From Lactifluus volemus (lineage: Eukaryota; Basidiomycota; Agaricomycetes; Russulales; Russulaceae): a stretch of DNA of 64,000 nucleotides. Made by a program: the position numbers and the translations under genes. Location of the stretch: positions 1-64,000 of the forward strand of contig WTXI01000044.1 in the NCBI GenBank assembly GCA_022376515.1, in the 5' to 3' direction. The notes under the pieces are model-generated. The model had not been told where the DNA came from and searched no databases. It worked only from the letters and a program-made list of their open reading frames with translations. Shown one piece after another: positions 21,975-33,305 of the stretch (within the stretch, counting starts at the first letter, position 1; the number at the start of each line of letters is the position of its first letter).

Positions 21975-23363
21975 GTCAGAGGACGAAAGCTACAGTAAGG
22001 ACTGCATCCCCATCCCCGCTTTATATCATTTACCCTTCAAAGCGGATGGCTAGCCCGAGAACAATTCCTTGTGATAAAAATGCATCCTGTCACGGTGACC
22101 TCGGCGGTAGTTTAGAGGAGATCTCCAAATGGTCACTACTAGCGGTGAAGTCACAAAGCAGGGTCGGTGGTCCCAAAAAGTTTCACTACGATCAAGTTCC
22201 TCCTGCAAAAAGTAAGAAATCAAGCGGCGCCGCGTCGCCGGCGCCACTCCAAGTTCCGGCCCAGTCACGTGTTCCATGTGGATCGGATCCATACATTAGT
22301 CACGGTCAGGCGTACAGGCGTCCCTAGTGGGTGATTGAACAATTGACGTGGAGAATGGCGTTAATTTGGCGCATGTTATTCAAGTTTGCCAAGGGATGTA
22401 GGTGTCATAATGGTTAGATCGGTGCCTGGGAGCCTGAGGGCCAACGCCACTTGACCTCTTGCGCAGTTGCGCTCCTTTTAGCTTATTCGAACTACTACGG
22501 CACAATATGTTTCTTTGAGGCGCTCCGTCCAGAACTGAACTGCTCTGGGACACTACAGCGATCCTAAATTTGAGAATATGGATGATGGACTTTGATGGTA
22601 TCTATCGTAAATTGAAGGACATTATTATGATGGCGTCAATCGAGTTCATACGAGCATAGCATCGAATGGACTCAGGTCACACCGATGGATGTTTGTCGAT
22701 TTACTGTATCAAGATACCAAACGGCCTTACCGTAAAGAATCTAAAGATAGTGACCATACTGTATATAACTAGTGTGAGTACAAAAAAGCCTCCTTAGCCA
22801 TGCGGTCGAGAACTCTAGATATCTAAGGTACGATGACGAAGGTAAGGTCACTCCGACGTTTCATGCGTAATTTCATGTTTCAAATCCACGCGCCCAATTT
22901 CGGTTTGAATAAAACCAAACAGAAGCATGGCACTCATGAGTCCGGCACTTGCTCGAGTAAAGTGCAAATGAGGCCTGGATAATACCTGCCAATACTACCA
23001 CCTCGAAGCGGGGTTTCTCCCATCCCGCCCATCTCTCAGGTGATGATGGCGCTGGCCACGACACACCCATCTACTTGCCCGTACATATTGTAGCCCATCA
23101 AGACAGGGAATATGTGTACGCCCCCTAACATTAAATAGGGCCGGCCTCGCATTGTTCAGGGCATGGCCTTAAATCTGGAGCGGTGGCCTTGGACAAATAC
23201 ATGGAATACCCAATACGACTGCACCTCGTCAGGCACAATGCACTCGTATAACAGCAAAATGTACCAGACACCACGCGCTGGCCAGCAAACCCAATTGAGC
23301 CTCAACCATAAAACGGTTCGACGTGGAAGTAACTTACTGACAGTTATGACGATGACTTTCACC
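21975..23363. other. Intergenic stretch of block A, copy 2
   Basis: Counterpart of 1288-2658 with several small indels, including an extra block near 22880-22975. No gene recognised. Confidence 0.45.
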
Positions 23364-24268
23364 TTACAGGACCGCATTCCCTGTCCCGCGCTCAAAATAT
23401 GTAGCGTGATACTCCCCCAGACGATACTGTAATGCACGGCTGCGTGGTATGACGCGTCGGGGCGGGCCAACGAGCGCTGCCCCTGCGTGCAGTGAGATCT
23501 ACGGAATTGTGCTCGTTTCAGCACGTATAGTATATAACAGTAGAAGGGAGTCGAGGTACCTCGCCGCTGACCGCCCCACTCTTCCCGCTGGAGAGGGGGA
23601 GCACTTCGATGTGGTATCCAGAGAGCTGGAGCAGTATTCTCAAGACATTATCGAGGTCGTCGAGTGTAGCAATGTGGTATCGTACGGCTAGTAAAACGCC
23701 GCTCTGTGTATTGAGGCGAGTTTGGATAAAAGCGATAGGGGATGGAGAGGCGTTCCATAACTCGCCTTTGCACAACATGCCACAAGCGCGCGCACAAAGC
23801 GCGAAACATCTAATGAGGAATGGCCGATCCACTCAAAGCATGCAAGCTCATCGAAAATGAGGAGTGGAGGTGTGGCCCCACGTATTCTTTCAATAGAGTC
23901 TCGTATCATGTCGAGTAGGGGTAAGAGGGTAACCCCCTCGGATGGAGACAGGTCAGGGATTCGAGTTGGGACATCGATGAAGACGATAGAACCCTGCTCT
24001 AATTTTTGTGTCATGTTGAAGCCCTAAGTTTCACAGAAAACTGAGAGGGAGGATGAAAAGTACAGCAAGAACTCACCGAGCGCGATGCAATGGCGTTCCA
24101 CTTTGCGAGATGTTGGGACGTTGAAATGATGATGCACTTTCCATCGGGTGAGCCCTTGATAAACTCTGATAATAATTGGTGCAAAAGAAAATCTCCGGGG
24201 GATGCAAGATGGTCCGTGATAACTATGGGACCAGAGTGAGTTAAAAGTTGGTTGGCAGAAAAAGACAT
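23364..24268 (-). CDS. ELP6: Elongator complex protein 6 (ELP6), copy 2
   Basis: Second complete ELP6: exons 24077-24268, 23766-24023, 23560-23703 and 23364-23498, exactly 20705 bp from copy 1 throughout. The same motifs are present (VITDHLASPGDF, GSIVFIDVPTRIPDL, DELACFEWIG, PLSSGKSGAVSG) and so is the GC-AG intron. No indel occurs in the coding or intron sequence between copies, while COG3 and GH15 beside it are broken. This suggests selection has kept the ELP6 frame, or the duplication is recent relative to decay. It is divergent from COG3 copy 2. Confidence 0.8.
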
Positions 24269-24414
24269 TGCAGATAAGATTAGATTTTTTCTCTGTTGAA
24301 AATCCCGAGTTGATGGCCTCCACGACGCAAATACGCCCAGTCTGAATATTCGCTCTCAACAACTAAAATCTGCTCTCGCTATCGAATAATGAGAAAACAA
24401 AGCACCACTAGGAG

Positions 24415-25430
24415 ATGCTGAGACCAAAAGCGTGGCGGCCCTCAAGGCTGCTGCTGAGCGGAGACTCACACCCTTTCTACCATTATCCACCGTCAGAGTC
24501 AGTCCATATTACCCCTTGGAATCATCTCATCATTACAGCCTTCACAAGAGGACTCTTCCCGACCATCAACTCCCCTACAACGCAAACTTGGTTCAAGTTC
24601 CCGTCTTCCCACGCCGACGGGCTCGCGTCGCCGCACTCAACCGGCCGTTTGCCTGCGCACATGCCCTCCATCCGAAGCAGCCAGGCTCCACAGCAATATT
24701 ACGACTAGTTCGCGCTGATAGACCGCTCAGTGGCGCACAGCGAGGAGGCACACTTTCGACAGCTTCTCTTGCGCGTCTCGGAACATCTCGACAGGCTCGT
24801 CGGCCGCATTGACCAAGCCGATGCAGAGGTTGGGAGTATTTTGGATAAGTGGAAAGGGGTGGAGGAGGGCAGAAAAGATCTGCAGGGCGTGAACCAAAAG
24901 CTGTTCGATATGCGGGTGCGTATCGCCTCTCGCACGCACATTTCTCGGATGCGTGGAAGAGCTTGACATTTGCGTCGTCGTTTTACAGGATCAATTGGTG
25001 GAGTTGCAAGCGGCAATTGGGACGACCTTGGGATACTTTCAGGACATGCGACGCGCCTGCTCAATCGGACATCTGCATCGAATTTCTCGAATCCCACGTA
25101 CGATTTATTTTTCTCTGTTTGGACGTGCTCTTCTTACCTCTCCACCCTCCTCCGGGGACAGTGAAATTAGAAAGAAGCGGAAGTCTATCTCCTACGAGTC
25201 CGGCAAGGTATGACGCGTGCAATGATGCTCATTAAAATGTATTTTGTTGGATCCCTCCGCGCACTCACCCAGGATGTCTCGCGACGGCTGTTCGAACAGG
25301 TACCTTTCTGCGATGCCTCTTCTTTACACGCGTTTCACCACCGTAGCTGGACAGCTTGCACCTGTTCTTGGAGGATTTGTGTGCCGTGCCCACTCACACC
25401 CTGAGGACCTGGGTGCTCTGCTCTCAGAGT
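24415..25430 (+). pseudogene. COG3: COG3 pseudogene, copy 2, 3'-truncated
   Basis: N-terminal part of COG3, stopping after ALLSES at about 25430 where homology with copy 1 ends. It carries the shared TAG (24706-24708) between QQYYD and FALIDRSVAHSEEAHF, where a conserved Trp is expected. It retains GRIDQADAEVGSILDKWKG and MYFVGSLRALTQDVSRR. The empty site of the 693-bp transposon lies at about 25100. The downstream part of the gene is gone; the 23.8-kb transposon complex begins 67 bp later. Confidence 0.82.
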
Positions 25431-25496
25431 CCTGTACCGTGAACTCAAACACGTGATGTAATGTCTTCTCATCCCAACAGCTTGAGCTGCGCATTA

Positions 25497-25692
25497 TTGT
25501 ATTTTGCATATGAGTTGTCACAACGAAAAAAAAAAAAAATTTTAAATAAATAAAAATTGAAATGTGAATATCTCCCTGAATTCTCAACATATAAAGCTCA
25601 GAGGGGCACCAAAGTGATCGGAAGAACCAGCGGTATAGAGCTATCATGGACCGAGGAAGGAAAAGAGAGGATTAAAAAAATTCATTTTCTGA
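25497..25692 (+). repeat. Left terminal inverted repeat of the DDE_3 transposon
   Basis: Pairs with 49061-49256 inverted. Shared strings include TTGCATATGAGTTGTCACAA, GGGGCACCAAAGTGATCGGA and AGCGGTATAGAGCTAT, with scattered mismatches and a variable A/T run. Confidence 0.9.
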
Positions 25693-25762
25693 GCTTGGTG
25701 TAACTGTGTTACCAGATTCGGAGTGATGTGTGCACTTTTTTTTTCACCCTTTTGCCATAACC

Positions 25763-28185
25763 ATGGGGAGAAAACGACCAAAAACTAGTGCTCCAAAGGG
25801 TTCTGTTGGTTCTGTTGGCAAGAAACGAAAGTCAGGTAAGTTTATAATCTGTTCTCATATATGTATCGGGATAGAGCAACCTTTTCCTTAGATCCTTTGG
25901 AGACACCTAAGCCGCCCAAGCGGGGTGCTTGCACACAATGCAAAGGTCGCAAGGTCAAGTGCACATATAAAGAAGCTGCCTCTGCATGCCAGAAATGCAT
26001 CAGTGCTGGACTGGAGCATTCATGTACACAGATCGCTGGTGTCATGGCACCAGATCCATCCATCTCTCGACGGCCATCACGATTCTCTCAATCCTCGCAT
26101 AAATCCACTTCTCCATGTCTTCCTTCTAATGCCCCGGAGTATGCCCACCAGTCTACAACCCTTCGGAGCCATGATAGGATCAGAGAAAGTCTATCTGAGG
26201 GTCAAGGTGCGTCAAGTCATATTGTGATGTTTCCATGCAGATTACTCAAGTTTCTCCTATCTTTAGATCACTACACATTGCCAACAATTGCTGAGGAGCA
26301 GTTGACTGAGGATCCCGATCCAATTATCTCATTCCAAAGCTTTATCGACCTTGAAAGGATGCAACCCCAGGCATCCTCTGATGTATCACACGATGATGAC
26401 TTTGGCTTGACCTCTACTCAATTTGGATCTGACACAGATGACGATGATGTCCTAGGGCCAGCAATACAACCATCCAATAGCCCTCCAATGCGCCCAAAGC
26501 CTGTGAGGTTGGGCACTGAACGCCATGCAGCTGATCATGCCCCAGGCCATCCTGACTCTCAGGCTCCTGCCTCTCCTCAGGATTATGACCATGATCCAAG
26601 CACATGTGGTATGTATTATATTCATTGTCCTTTTTCACATTCCCTAGCATCTAATATTTTTTGAAACAGATTTTGAAATCTCCGCTGTCGTGACAAAGCA
26701 AGACGGCAGTAACTGCCCCTTTACCATCAAGTCTTTCACTTCTTTCAAGCGGTTGAGGGATCTTGTCAGCAAAAAGCTTGGGTGTTATCCTGGGTCCCTG
26801 AAACTCCGTTATCGTCTTGATACTGACAAGCCGAAGACTCCAGCGACATCAATTCACAGCGTGGATGAACTTAAGATTTTCCGAGACCGTATGCGTCTTC
26901 TGATTGTCCCCCAGCGCCTTGCAAGTGGTAAAATATCATCTCGTCACCTCAGACCAGTAACCGTCTGTTTTGAGGATGGTTCTAATACAGATCAGAGCTC
27001 AAGTCAGAGCACTAGCCGTCCTGGTGCCACATCAGTGGACAAGCAGGTATGTAACTCCATCTATGTCTCTTTTTTGAAAGCACTGCTGAAATATAGAAGG
27101 CCTCGCAGTCGTCATCAAAGCCCCAGCCAAGCAGCCTCACTTCGTCCAACCCCTCAACTCATACCCAGATGTCACAGAAGGCAGCAGTTGCGGACCTGCA
27201 GCAGCGCTGGAAGTGTCTTCTCCACTCGAAGACCAAAGAGACTTTTTGCTGGCAGTCGCCACAATCCAATAGCATCTGTTATGAGCTTACCTTTACCCAG
27301 CTTGGGCTCTGGGCAATGGAGATAGTTAGTCGTCCACTGTCTATTCTCAATCAGTTCATACCATGGCTAACTAAATCACAGGTTAGAGGCAATGCAACTA
27401 TTGACGAGAAGCCTGAAAATTTACATCTCAATATTGCTCGGCCACGTGCACGCGCTGCAAGTGTGCCACTACAAACAGCACCCCAAGTATACCCAGAACA
27501 TGGCATAGCTCCAATAACACCCAATGCAGCCGCTACCACCGGCATGCCAGTGGGCTACCCAGCAGTCCCAGCCTACCCTGGGCCTGTGCCCCAGACTTTT
27601 GCCGCCGCCCTTCCTCAAGTTCCTGGGCCATATATGAGCCAAACCATGATGGGCGGCATGGGCCAGTACTTCATGCCATATCCCCAGCCTCCCATCATCC
27701 ATCCTAGCATGCCTTTTTCTCATTCATCGACTCTGAGGGCCGAAAAGAACCCCTCTGACTATCCAGATATTCCCACCTGGTTTCGATACCTTGATGCGCA
27801 TCCAGGATGAAACAGGGGTCGCGTTAAGTTTGAGCCGCTTGCAGCGTCACTTGTGGAAAGGGAATTTGTTTGCATTACCCAGTTGGCAACTGATCTTGTG
27901 ACCTGTAAGGACTTGGAGGAGTGGCTTGGTGTTAAAATTGGGACGGCAGTTTTGATCAAACAGTATGCTCAAGCTGATGTGCAGGCCATAGAAATGGGGA
28001 GGTTGGTTACAGTATTAGCTGATCTCCAAGGCTATCAGACGCTTTTATCAGCAGTACATATTGGCTTCTACCCTACTAACTACATATACCTTTCATTTTG
28101 TGCACCATTGCACCTTGGACACTCATGTCAATTACTTGATCACTACAGATTACTGACACCTGAAATTGATGCCTGTGAAAAATAG
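25763..28185 (+). CDS. Zn2Cys6-type protein carried by the DDE_3 transposon
   Basis: Multi-exon gene starting MGRKRPKTSAPKGSVG, with a basic N-terminus. A Zn2Cys6-like cluster follows, with six Cys spaced as CX2CX6CX8CX2CX8C (CTQCKGRKVKC ... CQKC ... C). A middle region holds acidic and Pro-rich segments and DFEISAVVTKQDGS. Near the C-terminus, FEPLAASLVEREFVCITQL ... CKDLEEWLGVKIGTA looks like a small helical SAM-type domain. Exon 1 ends at 25835 and joins 25892 in frame. No transposase signature is present. It could be a DNA-binding accessory factor of the element or a captured regulator. The 3' exon structure is approximate. Confidence 0.7.
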
Positions 28186-29449
28186 TGGGGGGACGTTGGT
28201 GAAAAGAATGGTGATGTCAACAGGAGGGCAGAGGTGGTGGGAGTAGATGTTGTGGCAAGGTGCAGTGGCGTGCACAGGCCAGAGGAGCAGGGGGAGAAGG
28301 CAGCAGAAATGGACACTTTGATGAGGTGGAGCAGCATGCGTGTGGAAGAGGGTGAGGGAGACAACAGGAGAGCAGAGAAGTCAGAAATGGTTGCTGTGGT
28401 GAAGTGCAGCGGCACATGTGTGGCATGGATCAGAGGAGCAAAAGGGAAGAAAGGGGAAGAGCAGTGGCAAGTAGAAGACAAACGTGTAGAAGTCCCAAAG
28501 TTGCGAGATCTAAGCGATGAGGGAGGCAAGATTTTGAAAATAAAAGATGAGATTTTGAGGGAATGAAGCTAAAAGACTTGAAGAAACTTGCAAGCAGACA
28601 AGAACAATTTTCGAGAACAAGGGTGAGCGGCGACAATTCGCTGGCTCGTTTGTACATTTCCAAGTCGTATTTATGTACATTCGAGCCATAATCTATAAGG
28701 GGGCAAAACGCATCGAGAACGGGGTAGCAGGTAAAACGCAAAGTAAGCAGGCACGAAAATATCAGACAAGAAGTAAGTAAGAAACCTCGGAACTGAGGTG
28801 AGGATGAAAGGAAAGGGTGTGAAATATCTAAACTTACAGGGGAACAAAGGGAATGGGGTTCAAATCATGAAAGATAAGAAGTCAAAAATACAACCTTCGA
28901 AGTCGTGTGCACCCTCAGAAAGCTTCATGGGATGCTCACGGTCTCATCAAGAGGCCGATAGGCTGTCAGCCTAGAACGTGGGCACAGCACGAGTCACAGC
29001 ACGCAGCCCGAGATGAAAGGAGTGAAACTAAGCATAAAAGAGAAAAAGATGCCAAACGAGGCGAACAAAGGAAAATGTGAGGCGAACTAGCACAGAAACA
29101 GGAGATGCAGAGACGGGGGACAAGAAGAGAACAAAGAAAAAACAGAGAAACATCGTACGACACGAGGCCGCAGAGGACAGGGGCATGGCCAAGGCGTACT
29201 CGCTTCGTGGCCGAGGGCGATTGTGGCCCAATTTGAGATCGAAATCGCATGAGAATGAAATCTAAGGCAGTTGAGAAATATGGCGAGCGGCAGCACAAAT
29301 TGAGACGAGAGGAAACGTGAGTTGGGCATACGGAGTTGCGTAGACAGAGGTTTCAGGGCCAGCCACTAAGCTGACCCTACAATGGCCAAGAGCATTTGTG
29401 GCCCAGATCATCAATTAGACAGGGTCACAGCAAGTCAGGAATGCCAGAA
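28186..29449. other. Low-complexity, purine-rich transposon interior, related to 41040-41500
   Basis: No convincing gene. It is rich in GAGG/GAAG, with ORFs on both strands typical of biased composition. Positions 29155-29390 align directly with 41246-41475; both share GGCCGCAGAGGAC and GCTGACCCTACAATG. This is therefore a repeat unit present twice inside the complex. It is interrupted at 29450 by E1 copy 1 and resumes at 32039. Confidence 0.6.
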
Positions 29450-30114
29450 CATCAGGAAAACGTCATATTTGCTTATGCTAATTAATGGTGCTTACTTTGC
29501 TTAATGGTCTTAATTACGGTCTTCTGCTTAATAAAAAATTTCTGTTTTTTGGTTTAAGCATGTTAAGCACATTAATCACATTAATCCACACTCAGCACAA
29601 CTAAGCAAATTTTATTATGACCAATAATGAAAATTAAGCAAACTTTAATCACACTAAGTAAACCAGTAGTTTAAGCAAACTAAGAGAATTTTAAGAGGCT
29701 TTTAATCATGCTAAGCAAATTGAAGTATTTTATGTAATTTAATTAAAGTCCGAAAAATATGCAAAGTCATGAAATTTTCACTGAGTCGTTCCCGTGCACC
29801 AACCACGTGCATCTTTGTTTGTTCTTATTTGCACGATGTTGATTTTCGTGCGTTTTCGTGCCAAGTCTTCTGTCCCTCCCTCCCCTCTGTCGTCGTCGCC
29901 CCCGTGTTGAGGACTCCGCTGTTGTCACCACAGCTGGCTCACCGTCTGGCACTGCCACACGTCTTGCCCTCTCTCCTTGCCGTCTCCGTGGTCTCTGTCA
30001 CCACCGCTCGCCGCCTTGCGCTGCCACAAGCCTCAGCGTCCCCGCGTTCTCTTTGCCACCGCATTTCCCACCCCCCCTTTTTTCCCCCCGCGCAAACGCG
30101 TCTCAATGCTGCTT

Positions 30115-30222
30115 CCTCTGCCTCTGCCTCTGCCTCTGCCTCTGCCTCTGCCTCTGCCTCTGCCTCTGCCTCTGCCTCTGCCTCTGCCTCTGCCTCTGCC
30201 TCTGCCTCTGCCTCTGCCTCTG
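30115..30222 (+). repeat. (CCTCTG)18 microsatellite
   Basis: Eighteen perfect CCTCTG units in E1 copy 1. It keeps several reading frames open and produces artefactual Pro-Leu or Glu-Ala repeat ORFs. Confidence 0.98.
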
Positions 30223-31197
30223 CCTCCACCACGTCATCCTCTGCCTCCTGCGCCTGCGCCGTGTCTACGCCCTCGCCTCCGCATCGCTTCCTCCTGGAAC
30301 CACTGGGCTGGGCTGCGAGGGGTCCACGGCGCACGCTGCCTGCGCCGCGCCTTCTGCGCCACCTCTCCGGTATGTTGTACGCTACCTCACCCCAACGCTT
30401 CCTGACCCTTTTTTTTTTGTTCGCCTTCACCTCTGCCTCCGCCTCCTCCTGTGGCGCCGCCTCCCCTGCCTGCACCACCCCTCCTGCGCCTTCTGCGCAC
30501 TTCCGTCCCCTCCGCCGTCCCCGCGCCTCCTCCGCTTCCCGCGCCTCCCCCGCTTCCCGCGCCTCCCACGCCTCCTCCCGCGCCTCCTCTTGCCCCTCCC
30601 GCGGCATTTCCTGGGCTTCCCACGCCCCGTGCCTCCTCCCTTGGCCCTCGCCTCCTCCCGCGCCTCCGCCACCGCCTCCTCGTGGCCCTGCAGTCCCACC
30701 CCCCAGGGCTGTTGCATCAAGGCCTGTAGATTACTAGTCTTAGATATTCATGTTGTAGTTTTACTCCAATATATAATTTTGATGCCTATAAAATTGTGTG
30801 ATTAAAATTTTCAAATGGATTGAAAATTTCAAATTGTGATGAAAATTTCAAATTAGTTAAAAATGTGAAAGATGCTTAATGTTACTTAGACCTTGCTTAA
30901 TTAGCTTAATTAAGCAGAATGTTCTTAATTCAGCAAATGTGCTTAATTCAGCAACGGGGTGCGCTTACTGTGCTTAATCAAGGGTTGCTTAACTTGTGCT
31001 TAGTTCTTCTTAATGCTTGCTTAACCTGCTTAATGACGACTTTAAGCACACTGTTACGGTTATGCGGGCCGCCCGGCCCATTTCTTACTATTTTCCATCT
31101 GATTTTCGACTTGTGTTGTGACCTAGGATCCCTTTCCTTGGCCAGCCCCTTCTGTTCCGCTTCTAGGGGCTGTGCGTCGCCATTTTGGACGTGTATT

Positions 31198-31296
31198 TGA
31201 CTCAGGGATCATGACTCAAATCTTGAGTCAGCGTTCTTGACTCAGATCTTGAGTCAGACGCACTGAGTCAGTTCTTGAGTCATCAGAACTGACTCA
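31198..31296 (+). promoter_or_regulatory. Eight-site TGASTCA (GCN4/AP-1) array in the LTR
   Basis: Perfect TGACTCA or TGAGTCA heptamers start at 31198, 31212, 31224, 31238, 31250, 31264, 31276 and 31290, with spacings of 14, 12, 14, 12, 14, 12 and 14 bp. A degenerate ninth (TTAGTCA) follows. This is the binding site of bZIP factors such as Gcn4/Cpc1. The array lies about 75 bp upstream of a TATA-like box, as an upstream activating sequence would. Confidence 0.9.
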
Positions 31297-31370
31297 GGTC
31301 CTTAGTCAATAGTCTTGACTTCGCTACTGTACTGTGACCTTTGTAGGATAGTTGGCTGGCCCTCTGTACG

Positions 31371-31380
31371 CATAAATAGG
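31371..31380 (+). promoter_or_regulatory. TATA-like box of the LTR promoter
   Basis: CATAAATAGG lies in the LTR downstream of the TGASTCA array. Transcription would be expected to start some 30 bp further, near the end of U3. Confidence 0.6.
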
Positions 31381-32038
31381 GCCCTGTAGACGAGCTAAAG
31401 CCCCAGCTTCAGCTTCGTCTAGAATCGCAGATCATTGTCTTCTGCTCACACTCGCATCGCGTCTCCTCCTCTCTTCTTGTGAATCCCCTCTTCATACCTT
31501 GATCTAGGTACTTTGCGCCACGATCAGACATCTGTGAACTTGTTCCATTTCCGTGCAACAAGTCCCCAGACACCTGAACCCTAATACGAACGCGCTGTGA
31601 GAAGTAGTCCCCACTTCTCACCCCGCGTCCGCCCTCGAACCTTAGTTCAACCCCACACGAGTGTCCTTGGAAGGCGAGCACCCCTTGCGTTCCAATTACA
31701 CTCGCGCCCGTGTTGCGGTTGAACCTACACATCGTCATTAACCCATCTGCCACCGTCTATCCCTTTTGGGAACGGTAACTCCGACCATCGCGTGCGCCGG
31801 CCCGTATTAACCGCCTCACGCGATACGAACACCGAGAGTTCGCATAGTCAAGTCTACTCCTTGCTGGACCTTGCCTGAGCGTTCTAGAATCGACTATTTG
31901 GTGTTGCTAGTCTTGTCCGACTCGCCACAGCAAATAGCCAACCCAAACGAAGCTCACTTCGAGCCACGGTCCCTGCGAACCGTGACACACACTAATCACA
32001 CTTTAAGCACATTAAGCAAAAACAATGTTTTCCTGATG

Positions 32039-32755
32039 AAATTGAACAGAACTTGGCAAGGACAAGGAGATCTAAGGGATCGTGAGAACGAGAGGGAAAT
32101 GCGCACAAAACAATGGTTTCAAGGCCAGCCACGTGGCTGTCCTTACAGCAAAAATGGATGCTGTGATGAGGCACAGCAGCACACCCACAGAAGGGAGGTG
32201 AGAGAAACAACAGAAGGGTAGAGGAGGTGAAAATGGATGTTTTAGTGAAGTGCACAGCAGTAGGTGGAGACAATGGCACACACTTACCTCATAGGAGGCA
32301 TGACCCTAACCCTAACCTCCAGGTCAGTATGTGTACCCCTGCCTCAATCCCCAACCCCAGCCTTGGGATAAGGGTTTACTGGGGTAAGGGTAAGGGTACC
32401 AATAAAGATACCCCAGGGTTACCCTTGTTGATCACTACATGGACAAGGTGTTGGCAGGATATAGGAGATGAAAGGACTCGAAAGAGTAATCAAGACACCA
32501 TATGTTTGCCTACCCAGGGCACTACTAAGCATCCACCTTGCGGCTTCATACTTGGAGCGTGCCCAGGAGCCATCCCCCTTGTTCACAAGGGTCAATGACG
32601 TTCAGCATGGTGAATGAAGAAAGAAAGGATGGCGTTATGTGTTCTGTTGATTACTCATGTACCTTTCTCACGCACTGACACATGCTTAGTCACTATTAGT
32701 CAGCAGCTGTGGCCTCTGTCCTGTGCCAGTAGAGGGGCTGTGGCGGTGGGGGCGG
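32039..32755. other. Continuation of the transposon interior up to hAT1
   Basis: Resumes the sequence interrupted at 29449. It contains a GGGTAA/TTACCC-rich patch at about 32290-32430 that resembles the subterminal sequence of hAT2 and may be a small related remnant. CCCTAACCCTAA occurs once. No gene seen. Confidence 0.45.
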
Positions 32756-33305
32756 GGCAGGCCTAGTGTTGCGGGGCTCGACGAGCCGGAGCTAGCCGAA
32801 GCCGAGCCCCCTTTAGCCATGGCATCGGCTTGCCAAATTTAGCCGAGCCACCTTAGCCGGAACCTTTAGCTAAGGCTAAGCCGCTTAGCCTTAGCTAATG
32901 GTTCCGGCTTACGGAGGGGAGCCCTCGGCTTGGAGCTCATCACACTCATTTCCAAAGTACCCGTGAATCTGTGATACGTGGCATGGCGGTGACGCCACCC
33001 CTTCAATGTCCAACAAACTCTAACCTAAGTGCCACGGGCCCACGGCCCACAGGCTACAAGAACAGTAACAACAAGCCAAACACGTTGCACGTCACATGCA
33101 ACGTGTCTACACAGCGCTACAAGCCTACAGCGAAAGGAACAACTAAAATATCGTGGTACAAGTCACAAACATGCCGATGACGGCCTATCACCCACTCAAC
33201 ATTGAATGATCATCTCGCGGCCCTTTGAACGACGAACGTAAACTGCACATTCTTGTTTGTCAGCCTCGGGGGTCGGGGACTCGGGGTCGGGACAAACAAA
33301 AGTAC

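Larger units (their letters stand above)
20692..25430. repeat. Segmental duplication block A, copy 2
   Basis: Direct repeat of positions 1-5435, without the 693-bp transposon of copy 1. It also extends left past 20692 to the end of GH15. The 3' limit at about 25430 is abrupt. Confidence 0.95.
31052..31987 (+). mobile_element. Solo LTR (936 bp) inside E1 copy 1
   Basis: Begins TGTTACGG and ends CCGTGACA, so it has TG...CA ends with imperfect inverted tips. It is flanked by the 5-bp duplication CACAC (31047-31051 and 31988-31992). E1 copy 2 gives the uninterrupted sequence AAGCACACTAATCAC. No internal retrotransposon sequence remains, as after LTR-LTR recombination. It contains a TATA-like box and an array of TGASTCA sites upstream of it. 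Confidence 0.93.
29450..32038. mobile_element. E1 copy 1: TIR element with GCTTAA subterminal repeats, holding a solo LTR
   Basis: Starts CATCAGGAAAACG and ends with its inverse GTTTTCCTGATG. The outer few hundred bases on both sides are full of GCTTA/TTAAGC motifs. The middle is GC-rich with a (CCTCTG)18 run. A second copy is at 46482-48158. There is no recognisable transposase, so it is non-autonomous. The flanks are AA on each side, a possible 2-bp target duplication. Without the LTR it is about 1.65 kb. Subterminal repeat arrays suggest a CACTA/EnSpm-related group (inferred). Confidence 0.85.

Noticed and set aside
29769..30805. Long overlapping ORFs with Pro-Leu, Ser-Ala or Glu-Ala runs in E1
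   Set aside because: They arise because CCTCTG repeats and GC-rich sequence leave several frames open at once. No domain or intron pattern is seen, and both E1 copies show the same artefact.
32290..32420. Interstitial telomere
   Set aside because: Only two CCCTAA units occur, within a GGGTAA-rich patch that looks like hAT2 subterminal sequence.
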